Shown piece by piece: positions 1 through 6,946 of a stretch of 17,323 bases of DNA. The notes under the pieces are model-generated. The model was given only the letters and a program-made list of their open reading frames with translations, made no database searches and was not told the DNA's origin. Within the stretch, counting starts at the first letter, position 1, and every line of letters starts with the position of its first letter. Made by a program: the position numbers and the translations under genes. The DNA comes from JAFLCM01 sp964510955 (GTDB lineage Bacteria; Planctomycetota; Phycisphaerae; Phycisphaerales; UBA1924), in the NCBI GenBank assembly GCA_964510955.1, contig CAZEDW010000060.1, positions 1 to 17,323 on the forward strand. The letters run 5' to 3'.

Positions 1-297
1 CGTTCTCCTGCGGTTGGTCCCGGCTCGTGCGCCGCCGCGCGGCGGCGCTGGCCGTGACCGCATGGGGCCGACGGTCACGCGACACAGCAAGGCGAAATCC
101 AAGGAAACTGTGCTCAGTGGGCGGGTTGTGGACAAGCCCCTGGACCTGCGTCAGCGCCGCAGGTGAGCGCGCCACTCCGGGTCATCGCATGACGGCCTGT
201 GGCAGAACCGCCTCACACGATGAGGCTGCTCCGATCGCCGGGAATCCGCTTCCGGTGAGTGGATATCGGGCGCCAGTTCCGCCCTGATGCGCTTGTG
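1..297. other. Left-edge segment without a convincing gene
   Basis: I see no protein family in any frame here. The longest plus-strand reading (27-287) has an Arg/Pro/Ala-rich composition typical of chance ORFs in GC-rich DNA. A second frame is open from the window edge and ends in TGA at 164-166; from the ATG at 62 it would encode a 34-residue basic peptide ending DLRQRRR. It could be the tail of a gene starting outside the window or a short leader, but it has no visible ribosome-binding site and I do not call it. If the palindrome at 298-313 is an element end, this stretch is flanking chromosome. Confidence 0.4.
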
Positions 298-313
298 CCC
301 GCGGTACCGCGGG
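298..313. repeat. Perfect 16-bp palindrome (GGTACC core) before the recombinase
   Basis: CCCGCGGTACCGCGGG is a perfect palindrome centred between 305 and 306, only 16 bp before the recombinase start codon. A second inverted pair, ATGCGCT at 287-293 and AGCGCAT at 325-331, flanks it asymmetrically; the right copy includes the recombinase ATG. A dyad this close to a serine integrase gene could be an operator for autoregulation or part of an attachment site. A similar GGTACC-centred palindrome occurs at 14325-14340. Function is inferred; the symmetry is seen. Confidence 0.6.
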
Positions 314-329
314 CCGTGGAGAACAGCGC

Positions 330-2225
330 ATGGCACGAACATCAAGATCAACCGCAGCCCCACCGCGACGCGTCGCGGTGGGCTATGTGAGGCGGTCCAC
401 CGACCGCCAGGAGCAGAGCATCCCCGACCAGATGAAGGCGATCGAGCGCTACGCCGCGGAACAGGGCTTGGCGGTGGCGCGGTGGTACACCGACGACGCC
501 ATCAGCGGCACCAGCGTGGCCGGCCGCCGCGCGTTCCAGGAGCTCATCGCCCACTCCCAGCGGGCCGACCGGGACTTCAGCCATGTCATCGTGTACGACG
601 TCAAACGATTCGGGCGGGTGGATAACGACGAGGCGGGCTACTACCGGCATCTGCTGCGGACCGCACCTTCCGGGGGGGTCGAGGTGCTGTACGCCAGCGA
701 GGGGTTCGTGGGGGCGGAGACCGATGATCTCCTGCGGCCCGTCAAGCAGTGGCAGGCGCGGCAGGAGTCCAAGGACCTGTCCAAGGTGACGATCCGAGGT
801 CTGCTGTCGCGGAGCCAAGGCGGCTGGTGGATGGGCGGCGTCCCGCCCCACGGGTACGACCTGAGGTATGAGGATGACCGCGGCAAGGTCCTGTTCCTCC
901 TGCGCCACATGCCCGACGGCTCCAAGCAGGTGCTGACCCAAAGCGGGAAGCTGATAAGGACACTTGCGCGGGGGGAGTCGCTGAGCATCTCGCAGCGCGA
1001 CCGCGCCAAGCTCGTGCCGGGCGACCCCGATCGGGTTGCCACCATCAGGCGGATCTTCGAGCTCTACGTCCGGGACCGCCGTGGGCTCAAGGCGGTGACG
1101 GACGCTCTCAATAAGGATGGGGTGCCCACCCCCCGCGGCCCCGCCTGGAGCCCCATGTACGCCGGGACCTGGACCCAGTCGAGCGTCCGGGCCATCCTGG
1201 TCAACCCGATCTACGCCGGGGACATGGTGTGGAACCGCCGCACCGACGCTCGCTTCCACAAGATCGCGGTTACCGAGCATGGCGGGGTGGCGGTCGAGCG
1301 CAAGCAGCCGCACGGGGCCCGCCTAGTACCCAACGACGAGGCGGACTGGATCATCGTTCGCGGTACGCACGAAGGGCTGATCAGCCGCAAGGTGTTCGAG
1401 CAGGCGCGGAAGATCCGCACTGCCAAGCCGGTGAGCGCAGACCAAGCGGGGCTGGCGCGACTTCCGGGGGGCGATGGGCGGCCCGTGGGCGGGTGGTCTG
1501 GCGCGCGGTCACGGTTCATTCTCTCGGGGCTGGTCCGCTGCGCCGCCTGCGGCGCGCGATACCAGGGTGTCACGCGGCTCAAGGGCACCCCCCGGAGGGA
1601 CGGGACCAAGGTCAGGACGTACAGCTACGCCTGCGGCGGGTACATCACGCGCGGCACGGCCGCCTGCCGCTTCAACCCGGTGGGCCAGGAGGCGCTGGAA
1701 ACCACCGCGTGCGATGCCGTGCTGGCGTACTACGCGCGCTACCAGGGCGCCGAAGGGCGCGCCCTGCTGGAGCGCACCGTGCGCGAGGCGCTGGGGGTTG
1801 AGTCGGCAGATCTCAAGGACGCCCGCAGGCGGCTCGAGGCAGATCGCCAGCGCATCGAGAATTCCATCGCCAACCTGCTCGACTCGATCACGCCCACAAT
1901 GCGCGAAGAGGCAGAGCGGCGGCTGGGGCAGTTGCGGGCCGAGAGGACAAAGCTGGAAGCGCGCGAAGCCGAGCTTGAGCTGCTCCAGGCCGGCCAGGCC
2001 CAGCTCCGCGAAGCGGTCCACGAGCAGGAGAAGTTCCTGGCGGGGTTGGAGTTCACGTTGCGGCGTGGGGTGCCGGAGGAGCGGAAGGCGGCGCTGCGGA
2101 GGTGTGTGCAGTCGGTGCTGTTAGACAAACGTCTGCACAGAGCGATCATCGAAGTTCACACACTCCCGATGATGAACGAGGCCATGATCCCGACGCACCA
2201 CGCGAGTGTTGCGCTGAACGGCTGA
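330..2225 (+). CDS. Large serine recombinase / site-specific integrase
   Basis: This 631-residue protein is a complete large serine recombinase, the enzyme class that integrates and excises phages and mobile islands through a covalent Ser-DNA intermediate. The N-terminal resolvase domain (about residues 13-165) contains the YVRRS motif with the likely nucleophile Ser23, followed by DRQEQS. A recombinase DNA-binding domain follows (about 170-330). A zinc ribbon has Cys404, Cys407, Cys435 and Cys446 as apparent ligands. A long heptad-rich coiled coil (about 490-590) is like the one that controls synapsis direction in serine integrases. The ATG at 330 is preceded by GGAGA at 318-322, a good ribosome-binding site. 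It converges on the LRAT-like gene with a 26-bp gap. It is probably the integrase of the island to its right, but its target site is not known. No frameshift or missing catalytic residue was noticed. Confidence 0.95.
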   Translation: MARTSRSTAAPPRRVAVGYVRRSTDRQEQSIPDQMKAIERYAAEQGLAVARWYTDDAISGTSVAGRRAFQELIAHSQRADRDFSHVIVYDVKRFGRVDNDEAGYYRHLLRTAPSGGVEVLYASEGFVGAETDDLLRPVKQWQARQESKDLSKVTIRGLLSRSQGGWWMGGVPPHGYDLRYEDDRGKVLFLLRHMPDGSKQVLTQSGKLIRTLARGESLSISQRDRAKLVPGDPDRVATIRRIFELYVRDRRGLKAVTDALNKDGVPTPRGPAWSPMYAGTWTQSSVRAILVNPIYAGDMVWNRRTDARFHKIAVTEHGGVAVERKQPHGARLVPNDEADWIIVRGTHEGLISRKVFEQARKIRTAKPVSADQAGLARLPGGDGRPVGGWSGARSRFILSGLVRCAACGARYQGVTRLKGTPRRDGTKVRTYSYACGGYITRGTAACRFNPVGQEALETTACDAVLAYYARYQGAEGRALLERTVREALGVESADLKDARRRLEADRQRIENSIANLLDSITPTMREEAERRLGQLRAERTKLEAREAELELLQAGQAQLREAVHEQEKFLAGLEFTLRRGVPEERKAALRRCVQSVLLDKRLHRAIIEVHTLPMMNEAMIPTHHASVALNG

Positions 2226-2251
2226 AGCGCCTCGGCGGTGGCCAGGAGCGC

Positions 2252-2674
2252 TCACGCCGCCAGCGAGTCGAGCAAGGCCGCGCAAGAGAGGACGCCGATG
2301 CCAACCAGCACAGCGCACCCGATGCTTTCAACCTGGCGGCTCTTCGCAACCCCCGTAGCGCACGATGTGGCGAAGTGCTCGCAGTTCCATGTAAGCGGGT
2401 CATAAGCCCGCTTGCCGATGGCCCGTCGTGCGTTCTCGACCACCACATTCAGTGGCAAGCCCCAGGGGTGGCTGACAATCTGCACGGTTCCGCCGCCACG
2501 GAACTTCTCCAGCGGCGTGACGCGTACAACCCCGCCATCGCTCGGCTTCGAGAGTTCGACCACTACTGGAATTCCGCCGTGAATCCCCGCGTAGACGCCA
2601 TGATGGTCAATCAACCCCCGGCAGACTTTGAGGTGGTGACCGGGCTTCAACAACTGGCAGAAGGCGTTTTTCAT
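2252..2674 (-). CDS. LRAT-domain (NlpC/P60-like) protein with C-terminal hydrophobic segment
   Basis: This 140-residue protein looks like a small LRAT-fold thiol enzyme, a circularly permuted branch of the NlpC/P60 superfamily whose members act as acyltransferases, phospholipases or amidases. The HHGVYAG motif (residues 24-30) matches the catalytic-His strand, with His24 the likely catalytic residue. The NCEHFA motif (97-102) supplies the nucleophile Cys98. Residues about 118-135 form a hydrophobic helix that could anchor the protein in a membrane, as in eukaryotic H-rev107-type relatives. The start at 2674 has no Shine-Dalgarno, and -10-like elements lie only a few bases upstream, so the transcript is probably leaderless or nearly so. 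It diverges from the HTH gene at 2740 across 65 bp, suggesting co-regulation. The substrate is unknown; toxin, lipid-modifying enzyme and host-interaction factor are all possible. Confidence 0.8.
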   Translation of the reverse strand: MKNAFCQLLKPGHHLKVCRGLIDHHGVYAGIHGGIPVVVELSKPSDGGVVRVTPLEKFRGGGTVQIVSHPWGLPLNVVVENARRAIGKRAYDPLTWNCEHFATSCATGVAKSRQVESIGCAVLVGIGVLSCAALLDSLAA

Positions 2675-2681
2675 AGACCAG

Positions 2682-2697
2682 ATTATCGGCTACAATA
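2682..2697 (-). promoter_or_regulatory. Putative near-leaderless promoter of the LRAT-like gene
   Basis: On the minus strand GATAAT (2687 down to 2682) lies 7 bases before the ATG, which would place transcription start at or beside the start codon. An alternative extended -10 (TG, one base, TATTGT, with the hexamer at 2697-2692) would give a leader of about 11 bases. No convincing -35 hexamer is seen (best is TGAATT at a 17-bp spacing). No ribosome-binding site precedes the ATG. Prediction from sequence only. Confidence 0.35.
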
Positions 2698-2731
2698 GCA
2701 TTTGAATTCACTAATGTACTCACAATTGTAG
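2690..2731. promoter_or_regulatory. Inverted repeat in the divergent promoter region (candidate operator)
   Basis: CTACAAT at 2690-2696 and its reverse complement ATTGTAG at 2725-2731 flank the AT-rich spacer between the LRAT-like and HTH genes. GAATTC (2704-2709) and ACAATTGT (2722-2729) are further palindromes inside it. Both arms overlap the proposed -10 regions of the two genes, so a protein bound here would block both promoters. The neighbouring HTH protein is the obvious candidate binder. The repeat is short, so it could be coincidental in AT-rich DNA. Confidence 0.35.
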
Positions 2732-2734
2732 AAT
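2707..2734 (+). promoter_or_regulatory. Putative leaderless promoter of the HTH gene
   Basis: TTCACT (2707-2712) and TAGAAT (2729-2734) are spaced by 16 bp and fit a weak sigma-70-type promoter. The -10 ends 5 bases before the ATG at 2740, so transcription would begin at about the start codon. The sequence just before the ATG is a T-run with no Shine-Dalgarno, consistent with leaderless initiation. Confidence 0.4.
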
Positions 2735-2739
2735 TTTTT

Positions 2740-3054
2740 ATGAAAACCACCCTAACAGGCGATCGGGTCCGTGAGATCAGGGAAGCGCTAGGAATGAGCT
2801 TCGGGCAGTTTTCTGCGGTGTTGGCGGTCCACCCCGGTACAGTTCATCGCTGGGAAGCCAGCGGCACGATTCCGGTGACCATTGACGGGGTGGCGGCCAA
2901 TGTGCTCGCGGCACTCGACCAAAACCTCGTCGAAAACCACGAATTTCAGCCGAATCAGGTTGGTTCCGACGTCGCAAAGGCTCTGCTCGTTGGGGGAGCA
3001 CTGGTTGCCTTGGGGCTCTTGATTGCGGAACTGGTAGGGAACAAAAGGCGATAA
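2740..3054 (+). CDS. Small HTH (XRE-like) protein with C-terminal transmembrane helix
   Basis: This 104-residue protein has an N-terminal helix-turn-helix of the XRE/Cro type. Residues 8-40 contain the helix pair and the RWE triad (37-39) common in this family. A linker of about 35 residues follows, then a hydrophobic stretch (about residues 80-99) ending GNKRR, a good single membrane-spanning helix with a positively charged end. This suggests a DNA-binding protein tethered to the membrane, or an unusual regulator of the divergent LRAT-like gene, whose product also ends in a hydrophobic helix. The start at 2740 lacks a ribosome-binding site and is AT-rich upstream. It is 117 bp ahead of the restriction operon, so a role in controlling that operon is possible but not shown. 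Confidence 0.75.
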   Translation: MKTTLTGDRVREIREALGMSFGQFSAVLAVHPGTVHRWEASGTIPVTIDGVAANVLAALDQNLVENHEFQPNQVGSDVAKALLVGGALVALGLLIAELVGNKRR

Positions 3055-3067
3055 TTAATCTCATTGT

Positions 3068-3120
3068 GATTACGACCAACTCGTTCCATGTCGATTTTCA
3101 AAATGTTGAAAATCGTAATC
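3068..3120. repeat. Nested inverted repeats upstream of the R-M operon
   Basis: CGATTTTCAA (3092-3101) and TTGAAAATCG (3106-3115) form a perfect 10-bp stem with a 4-base AATG loop. The outer 8-mers GATTACGA (3068-3075) and TCGTAATC (3113-3120) are also perfect inverted copies, and the right outer copy overlaps the inner stem, so two foldings are mutually exclusive. Neither strand shows a T-run after the stem, so this is not a typical intrinsic terminator. It ends 15 bp before the -35 box of the operon promoter, which suits an operator or an alternative-structure regulatory element. Confidence 0.5.
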
Positions 3121-3134
3121 AAAAAACTTGACGA

Positions 3135-3162
3135 TTGACATCGGCCAACGACGGGATATGCT
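3135..3162 (+). promoter_or_regulatory. Promoter of the restriction-modification operon
   Basis: TTGACA (3135-3140) is a perfect sigma-70 -35 hexamer. TATGCT (3157-3162) is a fair -10 after a 16-bp spacer. Transcription would start near 3169, only about 3 bases before the ATG at 3172. No Shine-Dalgarno lies before that ATG, so the first gene is probably translated from a leaderless or near-leaderless mRNA. Later genes mostly have purine-rich sites or stop/start overlaps. Confidence 0.55.
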
Positions 3163-3171
3163 TGCCCCGCC

Positions 3172-3798
3172 ATGACCGACATCACCGACAAGTCCCCGCG
3201 ACGGACTTCGCACCCGCTCAGCGAAGTCGCCACGATTTTGACGGGGGTCTTCTCCGTTGCGCCCCCATCGCTGGCTCGTGGCGATCAAGCCATCCCCATG
3301 GTTACCGTTCGCTGGCTCTCAGCGCCACGGGAACCGCTCCCTGCCCTGCTCGCCGCGCGTGTGTCGGATGCTCGCGCGGATCGCTACCGGCTCCGCACCG
3401 GGGATGTACTGGTTCCGTCTCGGAGCACATCAATCCGAGTCGCGATGGTGCCCAAGGAACTGGACGCGCGGGTGTTCAATGCAACACTGCTTGCCGTGCG
3501 GTGTTCTGAGCGCTTGTTGCCCTCGCTTCTGGTTGCGTACCTCTCGCATCCCGCCGGCGCAATGCAGCTCGCAGCTGCGAGCCAGTCTGGGACCGCCCAA
3601 ATGAACCTGACCGCTGCGGGGCTGGGGACCATCCGGGTGCCCGTTCCGCCGCTGGAGCGGCAGCACCGGCTCGTTGAACTGCTCACAGCCGCGAACGCCG
3701 TTCACCAGAGCGCCCATGAGGCGGCGGAACTTCGGCTCACCCTGGCCCGAGACTTCGTCATCTCCCGCATGCTCGAAGGAGAGCCCGTCAATGCCTAA
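3172..3798 (+). CDS. Half-length Type I specificity subunit (single TRD)
   Basis: At 208 residues this is about half a normal HsdS. The N-terminal HPLSEVATILTGVF (about 14-27) resembles the conserved stretch that opens a target-recognition domain. The middle carries one TRD. Residues about 152-165 (GTIRVPVPPLERQH) and the following long helix match the conserved HsdS region that packs against HsdM. Known half-HsdS proteins dimerise to recognise palindromic bipartite sites, so this one could give a second specificity. The start ATG at 3172 lacks a ribosome-binding site but sits just after a good promoter. Its stop overlaps the hsdM start by 8 bp (ATGCCTAA at 3791-3798), implying translational coupling. 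It has no internal stop and does not look like decaying DNA, but a non-DNA-binding decoy role cannot be excluded. Confidence 0.8.
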   Translation: MTDITDKSPRRTSHPLSEVATILTGVFSVAPPSLARGDQAIPMVTVRWLSAPREPLPALLAARVSDARADRYRLRTGDVLVPSRSTSIRVAMVPKELDARVFNATLLAVRCSERLLPSLLVAYLSHPAGAMQLAAASQSGTAQMNLTAAGLGTIRVPVPPLERQHRLVELLTAANAVHQSAHEAAELRLTLARDFVISRMLEGEPVNA

Positions 3799-5647
3799 CT
3801 CCCTTACCGCTTCCGCGCCCGCCGGCGCGCCCTCCGGCAGCGGCGCTCGCCGCATCCTGAGCCGCGACGAACTCAACCGCCTCCTGTGGCGCGCTGCCGA
3901 CATCCTTCGCGGCACCGCAGACGCGGGCGACTACAAGAACCACATCCTCGCGCTCACGATGCTCAAGCGCCTGAGTGATGTGTTTGATGAACGCCGCGCC
4001 GAGATCATCGCCGAGTGGATGGGCCGCAAGAAGACGAGGGAACAGGCCGAGAAGATCGCCGAGGACCCCGACGAGTACGGCGATGGGTCGTTCTACATCC
4101 CCGAAGCCGCCCGCTGGGCCACGCTCATGAAGGTGGGCGAGAACCGTGCCGAGGCGATCGACGTGGCGCTCCATGCCATCGAGGAACAGAACGGTCGTTA
4201 CCTGGAGGGCGTCCTTGCTGGCGTCCGCTTCAACGACGAGCGCCGGTTTGGTGACCCGAAGGAGATGGACGCCTTCATGCACCGGCTGCTCACGCACTTC
4301 TCACAGATCCCACTGGGCAACCGCAACCTGGCCGAGCCCGATGTGCTCGGCAACGCCTACGAGTACCTCATCGAGCGCTTCGCCGAGGGCTCGGGCAAAA
4401 AGGGCGGCGAGTTCTACACGCCGCGCCCCGTCGTCCGCCTCATCGTGAATCTCCTCCAGCCCAAGGAGGCCATGCGCATCCACGACCCCACCTGCGGCTC
4501 GGGCGGCATGCTCATCGAGTGCGCCCACTACATCGAGGACCACGGGGGCAACGCGCGCAACGTCACGCTCACGGGCCAGGAGCGGAACATCGGGACGTGG
4601 TCCATTTGCAAGTTGAACATGCTCCTCCACAACGTCGCCGACGCCGACATCCGCCCCGGCGACACCATCCGTAACCCCAAGTTCATCGACGGTGGGCGGC
4701 TGACCCTCTTCGACCGCGTCATCGCCAACCCGCCCTTCTCGCTCAAGGACTGGGGGCACGAGTTCGTGTCCGCCGGCGACCCCTTCCGCCGCTTCACCCA
4801 CGGCGTGCCACCCGCCACCAAGGGCGACCTGGCGTTTCTGCTCCACATGGTCGAGGTCTGCAACGACCGGGGCATGGTCGGCGTGGTCATGCCTCACGGC
4901 GTGCTCTTCCGCGGCGCGGGCGAGGGGAAGATCCGCAAGGCACTCCTCGAAGCCGACCTTTTCGAGGCCGTCATCGGCCTGCCCGAGAAACTCTTCTTCG
5001 GCACAGGCATCCCCGCTGCGGTGCTCATCCTCAACAAGCACAAGCCCAAGGCCCGCAAGCGCAAGGTCCTCTTCATCGACGCCTCCGCCGAGGGGTTCTA
5101 TGGCGAACTCTCCAACCGCAACGACCTGCGGCTGCGCGACATCCTCCGCATCGTCTCGGTCTTCCGCGCTTCGGGTGAGTCGGCCCCGTCCGAGGGCGCG
5201 GTCGAGAAGCAACTGGCCACACTCCGCGAGCCGGTCGTCGCCGCGGCCAACATGCACCACGAGCGGCGGGTCAAGGCGTTCAAGGCCGCTAGCCGCGTCG
5301 GGGACAAGGACGCCGAACGCGACATCGCCGATTCGCTCTGCGATGTCGGCGAGGCGGTCGCCGCGTTCGATGCCGAGGCGGAAGCGGTGCGGGCGTGGCT
5401 TAAGGCCAAGCATCCGGGTGGCCGCTCATCCCTCGACAAATTCTGCGCCGTCGTGGATCTCGACGAGATCGCTGAGGAGAACGACTTCAACCTGAACATC
5501 AGCCGCTACGTCGATTCGGCCGACCCCGCGCCGGTGCTGGATGTAGGCGTGGAACTCAAGCGGCTGCGGGAACTCGAACGGGCCAGGGACGCGGCAGAGA
5601 AGAAGATGGACGGGATGCTGGCGGAGTTGGGGTACAAGGTTGACTGA
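3791..5647 (+). CDS. hsdM: Type I restriction-modification DNA N6-adenine methyltransferase (HsdM)
   Basis: This 618-residue subunit methylates adenine in the site chosen by HsdS, using S-adenosylmethionine, and is also required for restriction. The N-terminal helical HsdM_N domain spans about residues 24-160. The methylase domain follows, with GGEFYTPRPVV just before motif I, DPTCGSGGML (residues 232-241, SAM binding), and catalytic motif IV NPPF (313-316). The C-terminal part includes a charged helical region and ends near LAELGYKVD. Length is slightly above the usual 500-550 residues. I chose the ATG at 3791 over the upstream in-frame one at 3674 because the extra residues lie inside the half-hsdS gene and the family begins close to the LSRDELNRLLWRAADILRG block. 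It couples to the half-hsdS (8-bp overlap) and is followed 3 bp later by full hsdS. Confidence 0.96.
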   Translation: MPNSLTASAPAGAPSGSGARRILSRDELNRLLWRAADILRGTADAGDYKNHILALTMLKRLSDVFDERRAEIIAEWMGRKKTREQAEKIAEDPDEYGDGSFYIPEAARWATLMKVGENRAEAIDVALHAIEEQNGRYLEGVLAGVRFNDERRFGDPKEMDAFMHRLLTHFSQIPLGNRNLAEPDVLGNAYEYLIERFAEGSGKKGGEFYTPRPVVRLIVNLLQPKEAMRIHDPTCGSGGMLIECAHYIEDHGGNARNVTLTGQERNIGTWSICKLNMLLHNVADADIRPGDTIRNPKFIDGGRLTLFDRVIANPPFSLKDWGHEFVSAGDPFRRFTHGVPPATKGDLAFLLHMVEVCNDRGMVGVVMPHGVLFRGAGEGKIRKALLEADLFEAVIGLPEKLFFGTGIPAAVLILNKHKPKARKRKVLFIDASAEGFYGELSNRNDLRLRDILRIVSVFRASGESAPSEGAVEKQLATLREPVVAAANMHHERRVKAFKAASRVGDKDAERDIADSLCDVGEAVAAFDAEAEAVRAWLKAKHPGGRSSLDKFCAVVDLDEIAEENDFNLNISRYVDSADPAPVLDVGVELKRLRELERARDAAEKKMDGMLAELGYKVD

Positions 5648-5650
5648 TCT

Positions 5651-6916
5651 ATGACCACGACACGCACCAACTCGAAACTGCCATCCGGCTGGCAGACGAC
5701 CGAACTCGGCGAGGTCGCCGAGTTGCGGCGCGGCCTGAGTTGGGCGAAGTCGCAGGAGCGGGCCGCGCACAACAACGGGTGCGTGCCGGTCCTGCGGATT
5801 CCGAACGTACAGGAGCGTCTGGAACTCGACGACATCCTCTATCTCGACGGCGTGACCGCGAAGGACATCGAGGAGTGCGGGGCGACGACGGGCTGGTCCC
5901 TCATGGTCGCGTCGAACGGCAATCCTGATCGCGTCGGCAACTGCGTCCTGATCGACCGAGATACGGAGTTCGTCTTCGCCTCGTTCCTTGTGGCCGTGGG
6001 CACGAAGGACGCTGCCCGCATCGCGCCGAAGTTCCTGTACCGCCTGCTCCGCTCGGAGACGGTCCAGCGGGCGGTGACGCGGAACGTACAGGGATCGACC
6101 GGCCTGAGCAACATCAACCTGAATCTTCTCCTCCGGCAGCCGGTTCCCCTCCCCCCGCCCGCGGAGCAGGCGAAGATCGCGGGGGTGCTGGGGGCGGTGG
6201 ATGAGGCGGTGGAGCGGAGCCGGGCCGTGCTGGCCCAGACCAGGACGCTCCGCCAAGCCCTCCTCCACACTCTCCTCACCCGCGGCCTCCCCGGCAGGCG
6301 CACGAAGTTCAAGACCGTGCGTCTCGGCGACCTGTACGCCGAGCGTAGTGAGAACGGCATCGAGGGCCTACCGATCATGTCGGTGACGGCCAACGGCCTG
6401 GTGCCGCGGTCCAGCGTGGACCGGCGCGTCGAGTCCGAGTTGGAGGACGAAGGACACGCCCTCGTAGGCAAGGGCGACCTCGCGTACAACATGATGCGAA
6501 TGTGGCAGGGCGTGAGCGGCCTGGCCGACCGCGACTGCCTCGTCAGCCCCGCCTACGTCGTATGCTCGCCCAAGAAGGGCCTCGTGCCCGAGTACGGCGC
6601 GCTCCTGCTCAAGGCCCCGCACGTCGTCCGCCTGCTGCACCTCCACAGCCAGGGCGTGCATGAGGACCGCCTGCGGCTGTACTTCAAGCATTTCGCGCCG
6701 ATCAAGGTCGAGATTCCCGACGAGGACACGCAGCACATGTCGGTGCGGATGATCGCCGCGATCGACGCCCGCATCGCCGCGGCGGAGTTGCACATCGGAC
6801 AGCTGGAGCGAGAGAAGGCGGCTTTGTCTGCCGCGCTGTTGTCGGGGGAGATTCGCGTGCCGGTCGATGGTCGCCGTGGCCCCGCCGCCGCGCCCACAAA
6901 GGGGGGGCGGGCATGA
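5651..6916 (+). CDS. hsdS: Type I specificity subunit (HsdS), two TRDs
   Basis: This 421-residue protein has the classic HsdS plan. The first target-recognition domain (about residues 15-150) opens with LGEVAELRRG. The central conserved helix (about 165-215) carries QPVPLPPPAEQAKIAGVLGAVDEAV. The second TRD (about 220-360) starts with VRLGDLYAE, and a C-terminal helix (about 365-405) includes QLEREKAALSAALLSGEIRVPV. The two TRDs together specify a bipartite DNA target, and the helices set the spacer length. It starts 3 bp after the hsdM stop, and GC-rich sequence ending in a G7 run (6901-6907) encodes the last residues. The recognition sequence cannot be read from the protein. With the half-HsdS upstream, one HsdM may work with two different S subunits. 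Confidence 0.94.
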   Translation: MTTTRTNSKLPSGWQTTELGEVAELRRGLSWAKSQERAAHNNGCVPVLRIPNVQERLELDDILYLDGVTAKDIEECGATTGWSLMVASNGNPDRVGNCVLIDRDTEFVFASFLVAVGTKDAARIAPKFLYRLLRSETVQRAVTRNVQGSTGLSNINLNLLLRQPVPLPPPAEQAKIAGVLGAVDEAVERSRAVLAQTRTLRQALLHTLLTRGLPGRRTKFKTVRLGDLYAERSENGIEGLPIMSVTANGLVPRSSVDRRVESELEDEGHALVGKGDLAYNMMRMWQGVSGLADRDCLVSPAYVVCSPKKGLVPEYGALLLKAPHVVRLLHLHSQGVHEDRLRLYFKHFAPIKVEIPDEDTQHMSVRMIAAIDARIAAAELHIGQLEREKAALSAALLSGEIRVPVDGRRGPAAAPTKGGRA

Positions 6917-6946
6917 TCCTCGCTCGTCACCGAACTGAGGTGAGGC

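Noticed and set aside
2226..2265. A GC-rich imperfect hairpin between the convergent recombinase and LRAT-like genes as a bidirectional terminator
   Set aside because: The possible pairing (CTCGGCGG with CCGCCAGCGAG) needs a 3-base bulge and has no T-run on either strand, and most of it lies in the LRAT-like coding end.
4301..5413. A 370-codon open frame on the minus strand
   Set aside because: It is opposite hsdM with motif I and NPPF intact; the product is a Val/Glu/Asp-rich antisense artefact.
6901..6907. G7 run at the end of hsdS (and others at 672-678 and 10632-10638) as phase-variation switches
   Set aside because: Short G runs are expected in GC-rich DNA; the hsdS run affects only the last residues, and phase-variable tracts are usually longer.
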